Positions 1 through 11,639 of a stretch of DNA of 64,000 bases are shown one piece after another. A model generated the notes under the pieces. That model saw nothing but the letters and a program-made list of their open reading frames with translations, made no database searches and was not told where the DNA came from. Within the stretch, counting starts at the first letter, position 1, and every line of letters starts with the position of its first letter. Made by a program: the position numbers and the translations under genes. The stretch spans positions 1,280 to 65,279 of the forward strand of contig NW_006921542.1 of assembly GCF_000340215.1 (NCBI RefSeq), written 5' to 3'. This stretch comes from Pseudocercospora fijiensis CIRAD86. Lineage: Eukaryota > Ascomycota > Dothideomycetes > Mycosphaerellales > Mycosphaerellaceae.

Positions 1-16
1 CGCCCTCGGTGCCTTT

Positions 17-1104
17 TATAATCATTCCTATTATAGATCTCTATTCTTGTATCTTATCTTTCTTAATCTAGATCTTCTTTTCCTAGTAGGCTTTATTATA
101 GTTGTCCTATACTTCCTAGGTATAGGTTTGTGTCTACTGCCTCCTAGCCTTCCTTGCTACTTTAACCTTCCTTATATACTTACTAGTCTAGTATAGTTGC
201 TAGTATAGTAAATGTTTCTTTGCTAGGGTATGCTTTCTAGCTACCTGTTTTAGGATTCCTGTTAGTTCTTCTACTGCCTTATTAATATCCTCTAGCCTTA
301 GTAGGTGCTTTGTTAAGAGTTCCTCTAGTTTTAGGTCCCTTTCTAGTTCCTCCCTAATCCTGCCCTATTTAGTACCTTTCTAGTTAAGCTTCTCCTCTAG
401 TTCCCTTTCCTAATTAGCTTAGACATTTAGCTTAATCTATACCGGGAAGTGGTCTAATAATTCTTCTAGTTCCTAGTTGACCCTATATCTTATAATCCTA
501 TTCCTAATCTAATATAATACAAAGTATAGGTCTAGTATACTACTGCTTCCTCTTGCCTCTTAAGTAATTAGTCCCTTTAGGGTAACAATTTCTATTCCTT
601 CCCTCTCTAATATATCAATTAGTCTTCCTACTAGGAAGTAGTAAGCTAGGGTAAAGTCTAAGCCCTAGAGGGGGTAGTAGAGGTTGAAATCCCTAAGTAG
701 GATTTGGTAGGTATTCCCCTAGATAACTCTAGGTAGTCTTTCTAGGGTTTTCAGTTAGGTACTACTTCTTAAGTCTAGTAGTAGGTTGTATATATAGTAG
801 ACTTGGAGTATACCTTAGGATGTCTCTACTTAAACTAATATTAGGTCCCTATCCTCCTATAGTATAGCCTGCTAGGTTTCTGTATCTATCTCCTTGCTAA
901 TATAGATATATATCCTTAGGGCTCCCTAGTTGTAGATAATTAGGTAGTATCTTAGGTCTTTAACTATTGCTAGTCTCTTTATATATAGGTTGAGCTAGGG
1001 CTCTTAGATTGCAATAATATAATGTTCTTTTAGGTTCAGTACTTAAAGGAAGCTCCTCTGTACCTTGTCTTTGCTCTTATTAATATTATACTATATAATG
1101 TTTA
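17..1104 (-). pseudogene. LINE ORF2, endonuclease part (RIP-dead)
   Basis: The minus strand carries the apurinic-type endonuclease of ORF2: the GDFN-type block (complement near 660-720), then the SSSILDLYFA-like and DHFPV blocks (complement near 430-560), all also present in copy 2. The enzyme would nick target DNA to prime reverse transcription. The reverse transcriptase is not in the window. Multiple stops at RIP-type positions make it non-functional. Confidence 0.75.
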
Positions 1105-1183
1105 GTAATGTTGCAATATTTATTAGGTTTTATCTATATTATTTCCCTATAAGTTTTCCTTTAGTCTTCCCTTACTTTAGACT

Positions 1184-2412
1184 AACATTTGACTAAGCTT
1201 TATCTGCCCTACTTCCTTTCCTATAATGTTAAGGTATCTTAGTCTCCCTAGTTGCTAGTAACTCTCTTGTGCTAGTAAGGCCCTAAATATAAACCTATTA
1301 TCTTACCTAGACCTCTTTTATAGCACTTAGCTAGGTTGCTTCTATACCTAGCTGCCTTAGCTTATTGTATATCTTTTTAGTGTATTAATTCTAGCTTCCT
1401 TTGCCTTCCTAGCTGCCTGTATTCTTACCGGGCATTCCTTCGCCTAAGAGGGGTATCTTTTAGTATAGTATACATATCTTGCTTCTCCCTTGTATACTTT
1501 GTATTCCTTAACCTAGTAATCCCCTATATAATAGGAGCAAGTATTAGTTGTCTTTATGCACTTAGCTACTAAGTGTCTATAGTGTTAACATTTAAAGCAC
1601 TGTATTATCCTATAGTTGCTTCTATATATCTCTGTTTCTAATCTTTCAAAGTTCTAGAACAACCCCTAGTCTAGCACTATATTAGCTTGCTCTATACTCC
1701 CTACCTAGATAATTAGGGAAGACTACTTCTTAGTCTCTTCGATTTTCCTTTTAATCTATGCTACTTTTGTAATCTTTAGGCCTAGGTATATAGCTTGGTT
1801 TTGTCTCTATAGGCTCTTAACATCCCGTTCTTCCTTAAAGCTTCTTATTATACTATAGGCTATAATTATAAACTGCTATTAGGAGACCTTTGCTATTTTC
1901 CCTATCTTAGTTGTCTATTCTTTTTGTATTTCTAGCTTCTTTTTGTCCTACTCTTATACTATAAACAGCTTGATTACCCCTTTACCTTCGTTCCTAGCCC
2001 TAATTACCTCTTTAACTACAATTCTTTCTATAATCTCTTTCCCTATAAGTCCTTGGATTTCCTTTTGCTCCTATAGGTCCGTAATGTAGACTCTAACTAC
2101 TGTCCTCGGGGGTTTTGGCGCCTCCTAACTAGCTACTGCTACCTAGATGCGGTAGTTTAGGCTTATCTCCTATTGTTTCTTCGTAATCTTTACTGCGACT
2201 ATATTAGCTACCTTTGTAATTACGTAGCTTGCCTAGTTGTAGATTGCTTTCAGTCCTCTAAGGAGTTCTAAGATTATTATCCTATATGCCCTCTTAGGGG
2301 TTCTTCTATCTTCCGCCTTTAGCACCTCCTCTGCCCTAGTATATAGTGCTTTCTATTCGTCCTCCCTTCCTTCTTAACTGTCTTCCCTTCGTCTCTAATT
2401 GTTCGCTGCCAT
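1184..2412 (-). pseudogene. LINE ORF1, gag-like RNA-binding protein with CCHC knuckles (RIP-dead)
   Basis: The reading frame starts at the ATG whose complement is at 2410-2412 and is broken by many TAG/TAA codons at former Gln/Trp positions. Around 1505-1600 the minus strand encodes the CX2CX4HX4C and CX2CX3HX4C zinc knuckles seen clearly in copy 2. In Tad-type elements ORF1 coats the element RNA. The end is estimated by alignment with the other copy; no start other than the shared ATG is supported. Confidence 0.75.
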
Positions 2413-2660
2413 TTTTCCTAGTCTATATATACTTAGTTTCTTTATATACTTATATCGTTTTTTTTAATAAAATCGATAAAATCTTATATTATATATTATT
2501 AATTAGTTTGTTTAATTTATTATTTATTTACTTAGCAATAAACTATTAGTATAATGCTATTATTTTTTTACCTTATAAAACGATATATAACGTTTATTAC
2601 AAAGTGTTATAAAAATAATAAAATTTTTTTTATAAACTTTAATATATATATAACCTATCT

Positions 2661-3110
2661 TTAATGTAGATATAATCTATCTTTAATATAGAAATAATAT
2701 TACTATAAAGACTTGATTATAAAAGCGATACCTAATTATAATCTAGAAAAGGCTATAATAAATGCAAGAGGAAAAAAGGCTAAAAATATAAATATAAATC
2801 CTAAAGTAATTATATTATACGTGAAACCGCTAAGTATATTAAGTAATATGTAACCTGAAAGTATGTTTGCTACTAATCTTAGACCTAGTAATACATTTAT
2901 TGCAAGATATAATATAAATTTAATTAATACTAGTAATAGTAATAAAACTAATAGACAGCCTCGTACTACGAATAAAGATAAAAATTTCAAACTATGTTTA
3001 CTAAATGCTATTACAATTGCACCTAATACTACTATAAAGCTTAGATAAAAGGTTAATATAAGATAACTAGTACTAGCTAAACTATAAGTAAAAATTTCTT
3101 CCGTATTATA
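2661..3110 (-). pseudogene. atp6: atp6 fragment, ATP synthase subunit a, C-terminal ~150 residues
   Basis: Reading the minus strand from about 3110 gives the subunit-a core: a segment matching the ASTSHFILT region, then GLRL-ANILSG-LLNILSGFTYNI, PLAFIIAFS and a terminal YIKD block, with the stop at 2661-2663. The open part (2736-2990) is a run of hydrophobic helices, as expected of the membrane proton channel of complex V. RIP-type changes include Pro to Leu, His to Tyr and Gly to Arg. The N-terminal third is missing, so it cannot be functional; in the nucleus it is simply a relic. Confidence 0.88.
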
Positions 3111-3190
3111 TAATAGACTAAGGTAATATAAAATAAAAAAGATTGATGTTTTTAATTACTATAATTGCTATTATATAACTCCTTAAAAGC

Positions 3191-3884
3191 TTAGCTATAT
3201 ATATTAGTAGTTTTAGTAATCTTTCCGCCGTTTAGGTTATAGTCTTGTTTTGCTAGTTTATTGTATTCTTGGATTTTATTATTTAATATACGGTCTATAA
3301 TAAGTATTTCTTTATAAACTTTAGATAGCTGTTGCTTATTTATTGTATTAGGTACCTCAACGTTTAAGTTGTTATTTTCAACAAAAAAATTTATATTTTT
3401 CTCTCTTATTATTTTTATAAGTCTTAGGTGTATATACATCTAGGTTTTACAATTACTTAAAAGGTTATTGTCTAGCTTACAAATCAATTTATATAAATTC
3501 TCGTTATAAATCTCTTCTAGATTTTTAGATATACTACTATTACTACTACCGCTACTAGTACTACTAGCACTAACCCCTATATAGCCTTGTTCTTTAATAT
3601 AGCTATTATCTATAAACAATATAAAACACGATTTATAGCCCGTTATAGGTAAATAATATAAATCTCCTAAGTTAAATACTAAAAATAATTTAAGTAGAAA
3701 TCTTAGTAAACCTAAAATACTTAAAATTATAATTTAAAGGTTAAAGTTGTCGCTTAATATAGGATAGAGATAGTATATGTAGTCCCTTAAAAGACATAAT
3801 AATAACTAATAGAACTCAAATTGTTATACCTCCTAATAAACCTATTGTTATTCTTTTATATACAAATTTGAAAAAATTAAACAT
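3191..3884 (-). pseudogene. Unidentified mitochondrial ORF between atp8 and atp6
   Basis: I do not recognise this family. The minus strand starts at an ATG (complement 3882-3884) with a hydrophobic segment that includes a TGA read as Trp. A frameshift follows after about 45 codons, then a Ser/Gly-rich stretch, and finally an 82-residue open segment (3191-3439) rich in Lys, Asn and Ile that looks helical. Its place inside a co-oriented run of mitochondrial genes, and its code use, say it is mitochondrial in origin, possibly a free-standing or plasmid-derived ORF. Confidence 0.45.
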
Positions 3885-3931
3885 TATAATAACAAAGGAA
3901 AATATCTGTAAGTATAACTATATAGTTAATT

Positions 3932-4085
3932 CTAATTTAGATTAGAATTTACTTTTAATATACGTGTTGCAAATAAACTTATAAACCTAGGTAATATATA
4001 CTTAGAAAAAAGCTATATTAATACTACAAAAATAAGTAATAAAAAAATTACTTAATTTATAAAAAGAAGAAACTAATTGAGGCAT
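3932..4085 (-). pseudogene. atp8: atp8, ATP synthase subunit 8
   Basis: The minus-strand ATG (complement 4083-4085) begins MPQLV, the standard start of fungal ATP8. After one apparent frameshift in the middle it continues with FSKYILPRF and a basic tail, the standard second half. The total of about 50 codons matches the family length, and the stop is at 3932-3934. The subunit is a small membrane protein of the ATP synthase stator. The frameshift and an internal TAG make this nuclear copy dead. Its position between cob and atp6 on the same strand supports the mitochondrial origin of the whole block. Confidence 0.82.
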
Positions 4086-4394
4086 TATAACATTATAATT
4101 ATTATCCTACTTATGTAATATAGAAGGCCTTGTAATATAACCAATATTAATAATATAAGTATTTGCTATATTTAAAATTATAAAGTTAGATATATATTAT
4201 ACTAAATATAAATTTATTATTATAAAAAAAATTACTTTATCTAAAAAATCAATTCAGTTAAATGTTAAATAGCTAAATTAATGTTATTTTTCCTTACAAT
4301 AAATTTATTTTTTATTGTCCTTTAATTATGTTACAAATTTTTCTAATAATAAAGATTTTATTACTATTAGCATAGAACTAATAGGAAAAAAAAA

Positions 4395-4800
4395 ATTATT
4401 TTTTTTTAGTTAAAGAGGGAACTACTTATATATCTGAAAAACTACGCTTTTATATAGTACTAAAAGTTTTAATAGTAAAATCATTATTACGTAGCTTTTC
4501 TTTAAGTACCTTAAGCATGTTTTACTTACTAGTTAAATTTGTATATGTTTCCTTTAATATTTTTCGTACATCTAATTCTATTACGGGGTATTCTCCTATA
4601 GGTATTTGACTTTTAAAATAAAGAACTCTTTTATATTAATAAGTAGTATCTACTACTTAGCATTTAAAATAATTTATTTTACCTTCTACTTTAGCTATGT
4701 CTTTAATTAATTTAGCTTGTTCTTCTAAAAATTAGTCTATATAGTATAGAATAGGAGAAAAATAAGTAATATAAACATATAATATTATAAAAATAATAAT
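4395..4800 (-). pseudogene. Second unidentified mitochondrial ORF, between cob and atp8
   Basis: I do not recognise it. On the minus strand about 110 codons read through with stops only at Gln-like positions. The predicted product is charged and helical (EEQAKLIKDIAK near the start; later EYPVIELDVRKILKETY and LKVLKEKLRNN). Style and location resemble the ORF at 3191-3884. 4100-4395 between this ORF and atp8 is AT-rich and shows nothing else. Confidence 0.35.
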
Positions 4801-4874
4801 TATAAACAGAACAAATTTGAAAACTTTTTAGTATATACTCTTTAGTCTAATTATATATAAATAGTGCCCTCTAA

Positions 4875-5399
4875 TTACTTTAGGTTATTAAGGTGTAAAT
4901 CTATTAAAGTATTTTCTAATATACTAAGTAAAGGAACTATAATTAAGAAGTGTGAAAAATATAGAACAGTACTTATTTAACCGAATTCTATATATAGGGG
5001 TTCGATATGTTTAGCTCCTAGTTATATTAAAACTAGAAAATTTGCTACGAAAACAAAAAATGCTATTTTACTTAAAGGCCTGAATTGTAATCCCCTACTT
5101 CTACCTAAATCTATAAATAGCATAATTATTATTATTAAGATTGTAGAAAACATTGTAATAATACCTAATAATTTGTTAGGTATAGATCTTAATATAGTGT
5201 AGAAAGGTAGAAGATATTACTTAGGCATAATAGCTAGGGGTATTTATATAGGGTTAGCTATTATATAGTTTTTACTATTACCTAAAACATTAGGCATAGA
5301 AATACGAATATAGATAATACTACTATAAATAAAAAGATAGTTATTAAATCCTTAAAGATAAAGTATAGAGTAAAAGGAAGTCTATTATAGTTTCCTAAT
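4875..5399 (-). pseudogene. cob: cob fragment, cytochrome b, C-terminal ~175 residues
   Basis: The minus strand reads from the FIFKDL block through the region equivalent to [21 protein letters not shown] (heavily altered), then [27 protein letters not shown] and ISTVLYFSHF, ending at the TAA whose complement is 4875-4877. This is the last part of cytochrome b, a complex III subunit. The 5' end is cut at 5399, exactly where hAT1 sequence begins. RIP changes put stops at several Trp/Gln codons. Confidence 0.87.
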
Positions 5400-5402
5400 A
5401 CT

Positions 5403-5689
5403 CGAGCGCCCTAGAACCGATACCTAGAATATCGTATAGAATAAGCGATAGTAAAAGCGGCCTCCTTAGCGCCTACTCCGTTTTATCTAAGACGTTAAGA
5501 CCCGGTTTGATTCGACTTTCTATATAGTTACGAGGGGAGATACTTTACGTACCGCTCTCGAGATCTATTAGAGTTCCGAAGGTATTAAGTAGCTCGGGCT
5601 TACTGCCGCCGAATAGCGCTAAGTAGAGTATCTCCTCGATATTAGTAAGCATTACGCGAAGGTTACTACTACGATTAGAAGAATCCGAG
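5403..5689 (+). pseudogene. hAT1 transposase, central part (before the Gypsy A insertion)
   Basis: The frame reads LIERP-type sequence, then QDVKTRFDSTFYI (the DVxTRWNST hAT signature with W to F), then a helical stretch ending EYLLDISKHYAKVT. This is the RNase-H-like catalytic/insertion region of hAT transposases. The frame resumes after Gypsy A at 12592 with no loss: the 5-bp target duplication CCGAG is the only extra sequence. Stops are TAG/TAA at Gln/Trp positions. The first 33 bases duplicate 63247-63279 of the other hAT1 copy. Confidence 0.82.
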
Positions 5690-6035
5690 TATTACGGATC
5701 TAATTAGTTAGAGTCCTTATATAATCTTAGAGCGACGCTAAGACTAGCGGACTAAGCTATCGCTCTATCTTACTAGGAGCGATAGGAGCGGTCGAGAGCG
5801 ATAGCGTCGCTTACGTCGCTTACGACTATAGACAAGATATCTCCTTTGTATTTAGAAACGCCGGAATACCCTTATAGCTCGAGGCGTTTAACTTATATTA
5901 CCTACTTACTAATTAGAATTACCTTTATACTAATTATTCTGTCTCTACCTCCCGCTTATATTAGCCTCTCTAAAGAAGCCTCGGCTTATACGTAATAAGA
6001 AGTTACCTAACGATCTATCGCGAGTAACCGTAACA
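5690..6035 (+). repeat. Gypsy A left LTR
   Basis: Starts TA (TG before RIP) and ends TAACA. It has the same length as the right LTR and differs from it only by C/T and G/A changes. The LTR of the related copy at 55698 still begins TGTTACGG. Confidence 0.93.
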
Positions 6036-6129
6036 CTTTAAACGCCCTTAGGATAAGTGCCTTATTACAAGTCAGAAAGGGAACTCCCGCCCCTAGCGAG
6101 ATAGGTAGTCCTCGACGTACTACCTCTAG

Positions 6130-7010
6130 TATTAGTAGTATACTAGGAACCTATACCGGAAACGATTCCCTTAAGATCGGAAAGCTAGACTTTTATTATA
6201 GCGACCGAGACAAGTTCGATACCTAGGTTAGCTAGATAGATATGTATTTTATATTTAACTAGGTTTAAGACAACTTAAAGCTAGTCTTCGTAATAACGTT
6301 TATACGAGGTAGGGCTTAGTATTAGGTTAAACTATTTCTTAGGACCTATCTAGATAGCAACGGGACCGACTACTTAAATAGAATCTTCGCAAGCTACGAA
6401 TATCTTAAGCGTATAATAAAGAAGGTCTTCGGATCTTCTAACGAGGTTGCTACCGTAGTTAGGGTTATCTAACACTTAACTTAGAAGGGGTTATATACCG
6501 ATTACGCCGCTAAATTCTAGGAATACGCCTAACTTACGGATTAGGACGACGAAGCTCTTATAATAATATATCGGCGAGGTCTTAAGGACAACGTTAAGGA
6601 CGAGCTTATACGCGATAGTAGAAAAATAGATAATATAGGAACATTAGTTAAGGTTACAATCGATCTCGACGATAGGCTCTACGAACGAGCTTTAGAACGG
6701 CGCTACGATTCTAAGACTTCTAGAAAAGCTAGTTATACTCCTAGATACGATAATAGATAAAACTATAGTACCTACGATAAACTAAAGAGGAACAACTACT
6801 ATAGCGCGCAACTAATAGAGCTAGACGCTACCTAGAAGGGTCGAGTATTTAAAGGAAGAAAGGGCAAGAGTTCGCCTAAGAAAGTAGGAAGATTAACTTA
6901 CTATATATATAGTAAGGAAGGCTATATAGTATAGAACTACCGCGGTAAGAATATAGTACAATGCGAACAGTTTAATATAATATAACGAAAGGACTCGGGC
7001 AGAGGAGGCT
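6130..7010 (+). pseudogene. Gypsy A gag (capsid-nucleocapsid), RIP-dead
   Basis: After the LTR the frame gives a gag capsid region (FYYSDRDKFDT followed by IDMYFIFN-type sequence). Near 6896-6950 is a CCHC knuckle in which every ligand Cys and His has become Tyr: the frame reads YYIYSKEGYIV then a stop and NYRGK, where CxxC-x4-H-x4-C is expected. In Gypsy B the last Cys of the same knuckle survives. Gag would form the particle and bind element RNA. The exact start cannot be fixed. Confidence 0.8.
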
Positions 7011-10000
7011 ACTAAATAATAGTAGGGCTATACTCTACTAATAGTACGCCGAGGACCTACGTAGAGGTCGTAAAGAAAGAGCTACGACAAATCTATATAA
7101 TAGTACGACGATAAGAACCCGTATATAGAACCCTTTACTAGAGATTCTATTACGACGACTAATACTAAATTTATTATTCTACTAAAATAGAAGTAGGATT
7201 CTTCCCTTAGAATAGGCGACTCGTACGAGAAGATACGAAATCCTAGTTAGAAGAAGAAACGATTAATAAATCTTGCTTAGATACTAACGATAAAGAAAAC
7301 CGAGATCCGGAAGCTTTATTCCCTCCCGGGGAGGAGTTAGGAGCTATCCTAGAAGTACCGGAGTCCCCTTAGTAAAAGGAGGAATAGTAAGAAGATTTAG
7401 AAGGAAGTCTAGATACTAAGGAAGAAACTACGATTAAAGAAAGTAAAGACGAATTCGGGATTAACGACGATACGATCCTTATATTTATAATAGATGCACT
7501 TATAGTAGCGCGAACAATCGCCTTATATCTAGTACGTAAATACGAGGAAATGTTTCTAAGGGTTAACGGATAACGGAAGGTCGATCCTATCTAATTTAAT
7601 TATTTCTAGATAAGCTTACGGGCAAAATTCTAGAATTACCCCTAGATACTTATAGACTATACGTACTATAACTTTATTATAGAGCGAGTACCGATAGGAA
7701 GTATAATTACGCCCTACGGATACGTCCTACCCGACGAGAGGACGATTATTACTTAAGATATACGTTAGACGGTCTAGCGACTAAATTAGCAATACCGAAA
7801 GGCTATAGTAGCGTAAGGACGAGATATATATAACGATACCCTCGAAGAAAAATTATATACCGAAGAAGCACGAACGGTAGGACTACGGATCCGTAGCTAG
7901 TTAGAATAACGTTAGGCTACTAACTAGTCGGGGAACGGACTAACTCTCTAGATTAGAGCGTTCTAAGAGAGTTCCTTAATACCGAAAGCGCTTAAGTATT
8001 AATAGTAGTCTTCCGTATAAAAGTTATCGTTAGCGGGTACCCGACGAGTATATTAATAGATTCCGGAGCGAGCGGGAACTTTGCCTCCGAATTATTCGTT
8101 AAGAGCCGAAGGATCGTAACCCGAAGTAGAAGAGAAGGAGCGTATAAACTTATAGTAGTAGATAGGTTACCGCTACCTAGTATAGAACGAGAGACGATAC
8201 CGTTACTACTAGCTATCTAATAGCACTACGAGGAAATTGTCTTAGATATTACTAATATAGCTAGTTATAATATTGTACTAGGTATACCTTAGTTAAGAAA
8301 GTATAACCTAGTCGTAAATTAGAGAAGAGGAGTACTTACATTTAAGGAATACGACTATATAATCGGCATTTAACCTATATAGCGGCAGCGTTCGTAGACA
8401 GATAAGATTAATAAACGTAGGGCGACTCGTAAGACGTTTACGTCGATAGGAATTACGGAGAACCGTATTTAACCCGGATCGACACTACCGTTAGGTTAGG
8501 AGGGTTATAATAATAATTACGGGAAGGATAGAAGTTATACGCTATCGAAGAATAAAACTAGAATCTCGGACCTAGACATTCCTAAAGAGTATAGTAAGTA
8601 GAAGCGACTCTTTAAAGAGAAGAGAGGCAAAGCAGCCTTACCTAAACACTAACTATAGGATTATAAGATATACTTATAGCCTAGGAAAGAGCCTCTATAG
8701 GGACCCTTATACGCAATGTCTAAGAAAGAGCTTAAAACCCTAGATAAGTAGCTAAAAGAGAAATTAGAAAAAGGCTAGATACGGAAGTCGATATCCTCGG
8801 TAGCCTTACTAGTAATATTCGTTCCGAAAGCCGGATTAGACAAAGGACGGCTAGTAGTCGATTTTAGACGACTTAACGATATTACGATTAAGAATCGGTA
8901 CCTATTACCGAATATCGAAGAAATACAAGACCGATTAACTAGATTAGACTAGTATACGAAGATTAACCTATACGATACGTTTTACGCAATACGTATAGTA
9001 GCTAGATACGAATAGATAATAGCATTCCGAACGAGATATAGGCTTTACGAATTCTTAGTTATACCTATAGGACTTACGAATACCCTAGCGTTATATTAAG
9101 ACCTTATAAACGAAGTCCTCCGAGACCTCCTAGATATATATATTATCGTATATATAGACGATATCGTAGTCTATACTAAGGGAGCTCTCGCGGACTATAT
9201 ACGAATAGTATAGGACGTCTTTAAACGATTTACTTAAGTAGGATTTAAGACTATACCTAAGAAATGCGAATTCTATAAGAAGGAAGTTAAGTTCCTAGGA
9301 TTTATTATTAGTACTATAGGAGTTAGAATCGATCCGGAAAAAACTAAGTTAATATAGGAATAGCTAACGCTAATATACGTTAAGGACGTACAATTATTCC
9401 TAGGATTAGCTAACTATAATAGGAAATTTATCGAGGGCTATTCTAAGATAGCGGCACCCCTTACGGAGCTTATAAAGAAAGATAAGAAATAGGACTAGAG
9501 TACGAAGGAAGATAAAGCGTTTAGGCAACTAAAGGAGCAATACGCTTCTATACTAACGCTACGATTATTCGATAGGAATAAGGCGGTCTAGATAGAGACA
9601 GACGCTTTAGATAGAGCTATAGGAGCATGTCTTATATAAGAGTATAACGGGAAACGATACCCGGTAGCCTATTACTCGAGAAAGATATTACCCGCGGAAT
9701 AGAACTACGATATCTATAATAAGGAGCTACTTATAATAGTTATATTACTATAATACTAGCGAGTATACGCGGAGGGAGTACTAAGTCTTACGATTCTTTC
9801 TAATTATAAGAATCTAACTTACTTTACTACGACTAAAGTACTAACCCGAAGGTAGGCCCGCTAGTCGGAGCTACTAGGATAGTATAAGTTCGAAATCCGC
9901 TATACCCTAGGACGCGAGAACGGACGAGCCGACGTACTAAGCCGCCGTAGCGACTATATAGAGGGTTACGAACTAGTGCAGTAGCAGATTTTAAAAGCAA

Positions 10001-11370
10001 ACTAAGACGGAAGCCTTAGTGCTAATATAAAAGAGTTTAACTATACTATACGAGTTCTTTATAATATAGAAGAATAGTTTCTAATCGAATATAGGAAATA
10101 CTAAGTACCTAAGGAACGAGTTAAGGAGTATATACGACAACACTACGACGGACTAGAAAATAGATACCCTAGAGTTTCGAAAATAATAGAACTAGTTAAG
10201 CGAAGCTTCGGATTCCTATATATACGATAACGAGTTCTAGAATATATTAAGAAATGTCGACAATATTAGCGTAATAAGGCTAATAGATACGCTAAGTATA
10301 GATATGTCTAATTTAGGACGCTACTAGATAAACTATAGGACGAAGTTATAATAGACTTTATTACGAAACTACCGAAGTCTAAGGATCCGGTTATAGGATA
10401 TAGCTACGATATAATACTTATTATAGTTAATAGGCTTACGAAATATATACACTTTATTCCTACTAACGAAGCAAGTACGGTAGAGCAACTCGGATACCTC
10501 GTACTAGATAGACTTATACGATACTACGGATTCCTAAGGACCTATATTACGGATAGAGACAAGCTCTTTACGTTAAACTACTAGAAGACGCTTATAGCGA
10601 TACTTAGAATTAAATACAAGCTATTAACGGTATACTACCTATAGACAGACGGCTAAACGGAAATTAAGAATTAGGCCTTAGAGGTATACTTACGATACTA
10701 CGTTAATTACGTACAAAACAATTAGGTATCGCTATTGCCTATAGTACAACTTGCACTAAACAATTAACAATCTAAGACTACGAAAGAAACACTATTCTTC
10801 GCTAATTTTAGGAAATATCCGTAGCTATTCGGGGAATAGTATTTATAGTATCTATACGCGGATAAAGCGATAGTCGCTTTAGAAGACTTAAAGCAGGTAT
10901 ATAAACAATTGTAAAGGGCAATTGCCGAGTCTTAAGAAAAGATTACGGGACCGTATAATGCTAAACGAAAAATAGTACCTTAGCTAAAAAAGGGGGATAA
11001 GGTCTACCTCCTAATAAAGAATCTAAAAACCCGGAGATCGACTAAGAAACTAGACTACGTTAAAGTCGGGCTATTTTTAGCTAATAAGCCTAAAGGACTA
11101 GTTAATTACCGACTTAAACTACCGGACGACGCAAAAATCTACCTAGTATTCTATATCTCTATACTAGAACCTATAGACGCCGAAACACCGTATTAAGAAA
11201 CATTTCACTTTTAACCTAAGGAAGAAAATAAGTTTAAAGTCGAGAAAATCCTAGACTAGCAAGGTTAGAAATACCTTATTAAATAGAAAGGATACCTATA
11301 TTTAGAAAACACTTAGGAACTAAAAGAAAATCTATAGAACTATTAGTAGATAATCAAAAAATATTAAAAC
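7011..11370 (+). pseudogene. Gypsy A pol: protease, RT, RNase H, integrase, chromodomain (RIP-dead)
   Basis: One broken frame carries, in order: an acidic linker (7200-7560); a retropepsin with the active-site motif DSGASG (about 8056-8076); reverse transcriptase with LVVDFRRLND and the catalytic YIDD at about 9149-9163; RNase H with ETDALD near 9597 and a DVLSRR end near 9930; integrase from about 10080; and a chromodomain at 11233-11370 (VEKILD, YLIK.KGY, IIKKY). The chromodomain would tether integration to modified chromatin. About one codon in twenty is a TAG/TAA at a Gln/Trp position. The catalytic motifs of protease and RT are intact by sequence. Confidence 0.9.
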
Positions 11371-11639
11371 TAGACAAAAAGAAATAACTAGTATAGGAAT
11401 TAAACCTACGACCTCTTAGACCCTATCGATTATAGCGCCTTAGAGTTCTTAACGACCTAGGGTAGTATAGCTCGAGGAGCGGGAACTCTAATAGCGTACC
11501 TAGCAACTATATCTTTTATAGCTAAGAATTATACTACTAGACTAACTAGCTAGAAGATAAAATAGATAGGAAACACTAAAAATATATACCTTTAGGATAC
11601 TAGATTCTCGGCACTCCTACTAGGAATTTTAGAGATAGG

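Larger units (their letters stand above)
1..2412 (-). mobile_element. Tad-like LINE (non-LTR retrotransposon), copy 1, 5' part
   Basis: Read on the minus strand this is the same element as the plus-strand LINE at 34443-39338: the start (ATG GCA GCG AAC) and long later blocks match base for base apart from transitions. Only ORF1 and the endonuclease part of ORF2 lie in the window. The match to the other copy stops about 17 bases from the window edge, so the copy is either truncated there or joined to other DNA. RIP is heavier than in copy 2: nearly every Gln/Trp codon is now TAG or TAA. The 5' end abuts the mitochondrial-DNA insert. The element would mobilise by target-primed reverse transcription; this copy is dead. 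Confidence 0.88.
2420..5399 (-). other. Nuclear insert of mitochondrial DNA (NUMT), RIP-mutated
   Basis: This very AT-rich block encodes, on one strand and in the order cob, ORF, atp8, ORF, atp6, recognisable parts of mitochondrial genes. cob lacks its N-terminal part and atp6 its N-terminal third, so the insert is a fragment. A TGA codon sits at a Trp position (ORF near 3800), as in the mitochondrial code. The genes contain the same changes as the surrounding transposons (His to Tyr, Pro to Leu, Gln to stop), so the insert was RIP-mutated after transfer to the nucleus. It is flanked by a LINE on the left and hAT1 on the right. The left boundary is uncertain (2413-2660). Confidence 0.85.

Noticed and set aside
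2346..2549. 67-codon plus-strand hydrophobic ORF
   Set aside because: Antisense to the LINE start and AT-rich flank; a shadow ORF.
2863..3048. 61-codon plus-strand ORF
   Set aside because: Antisense shadow of the atp6 fragment.
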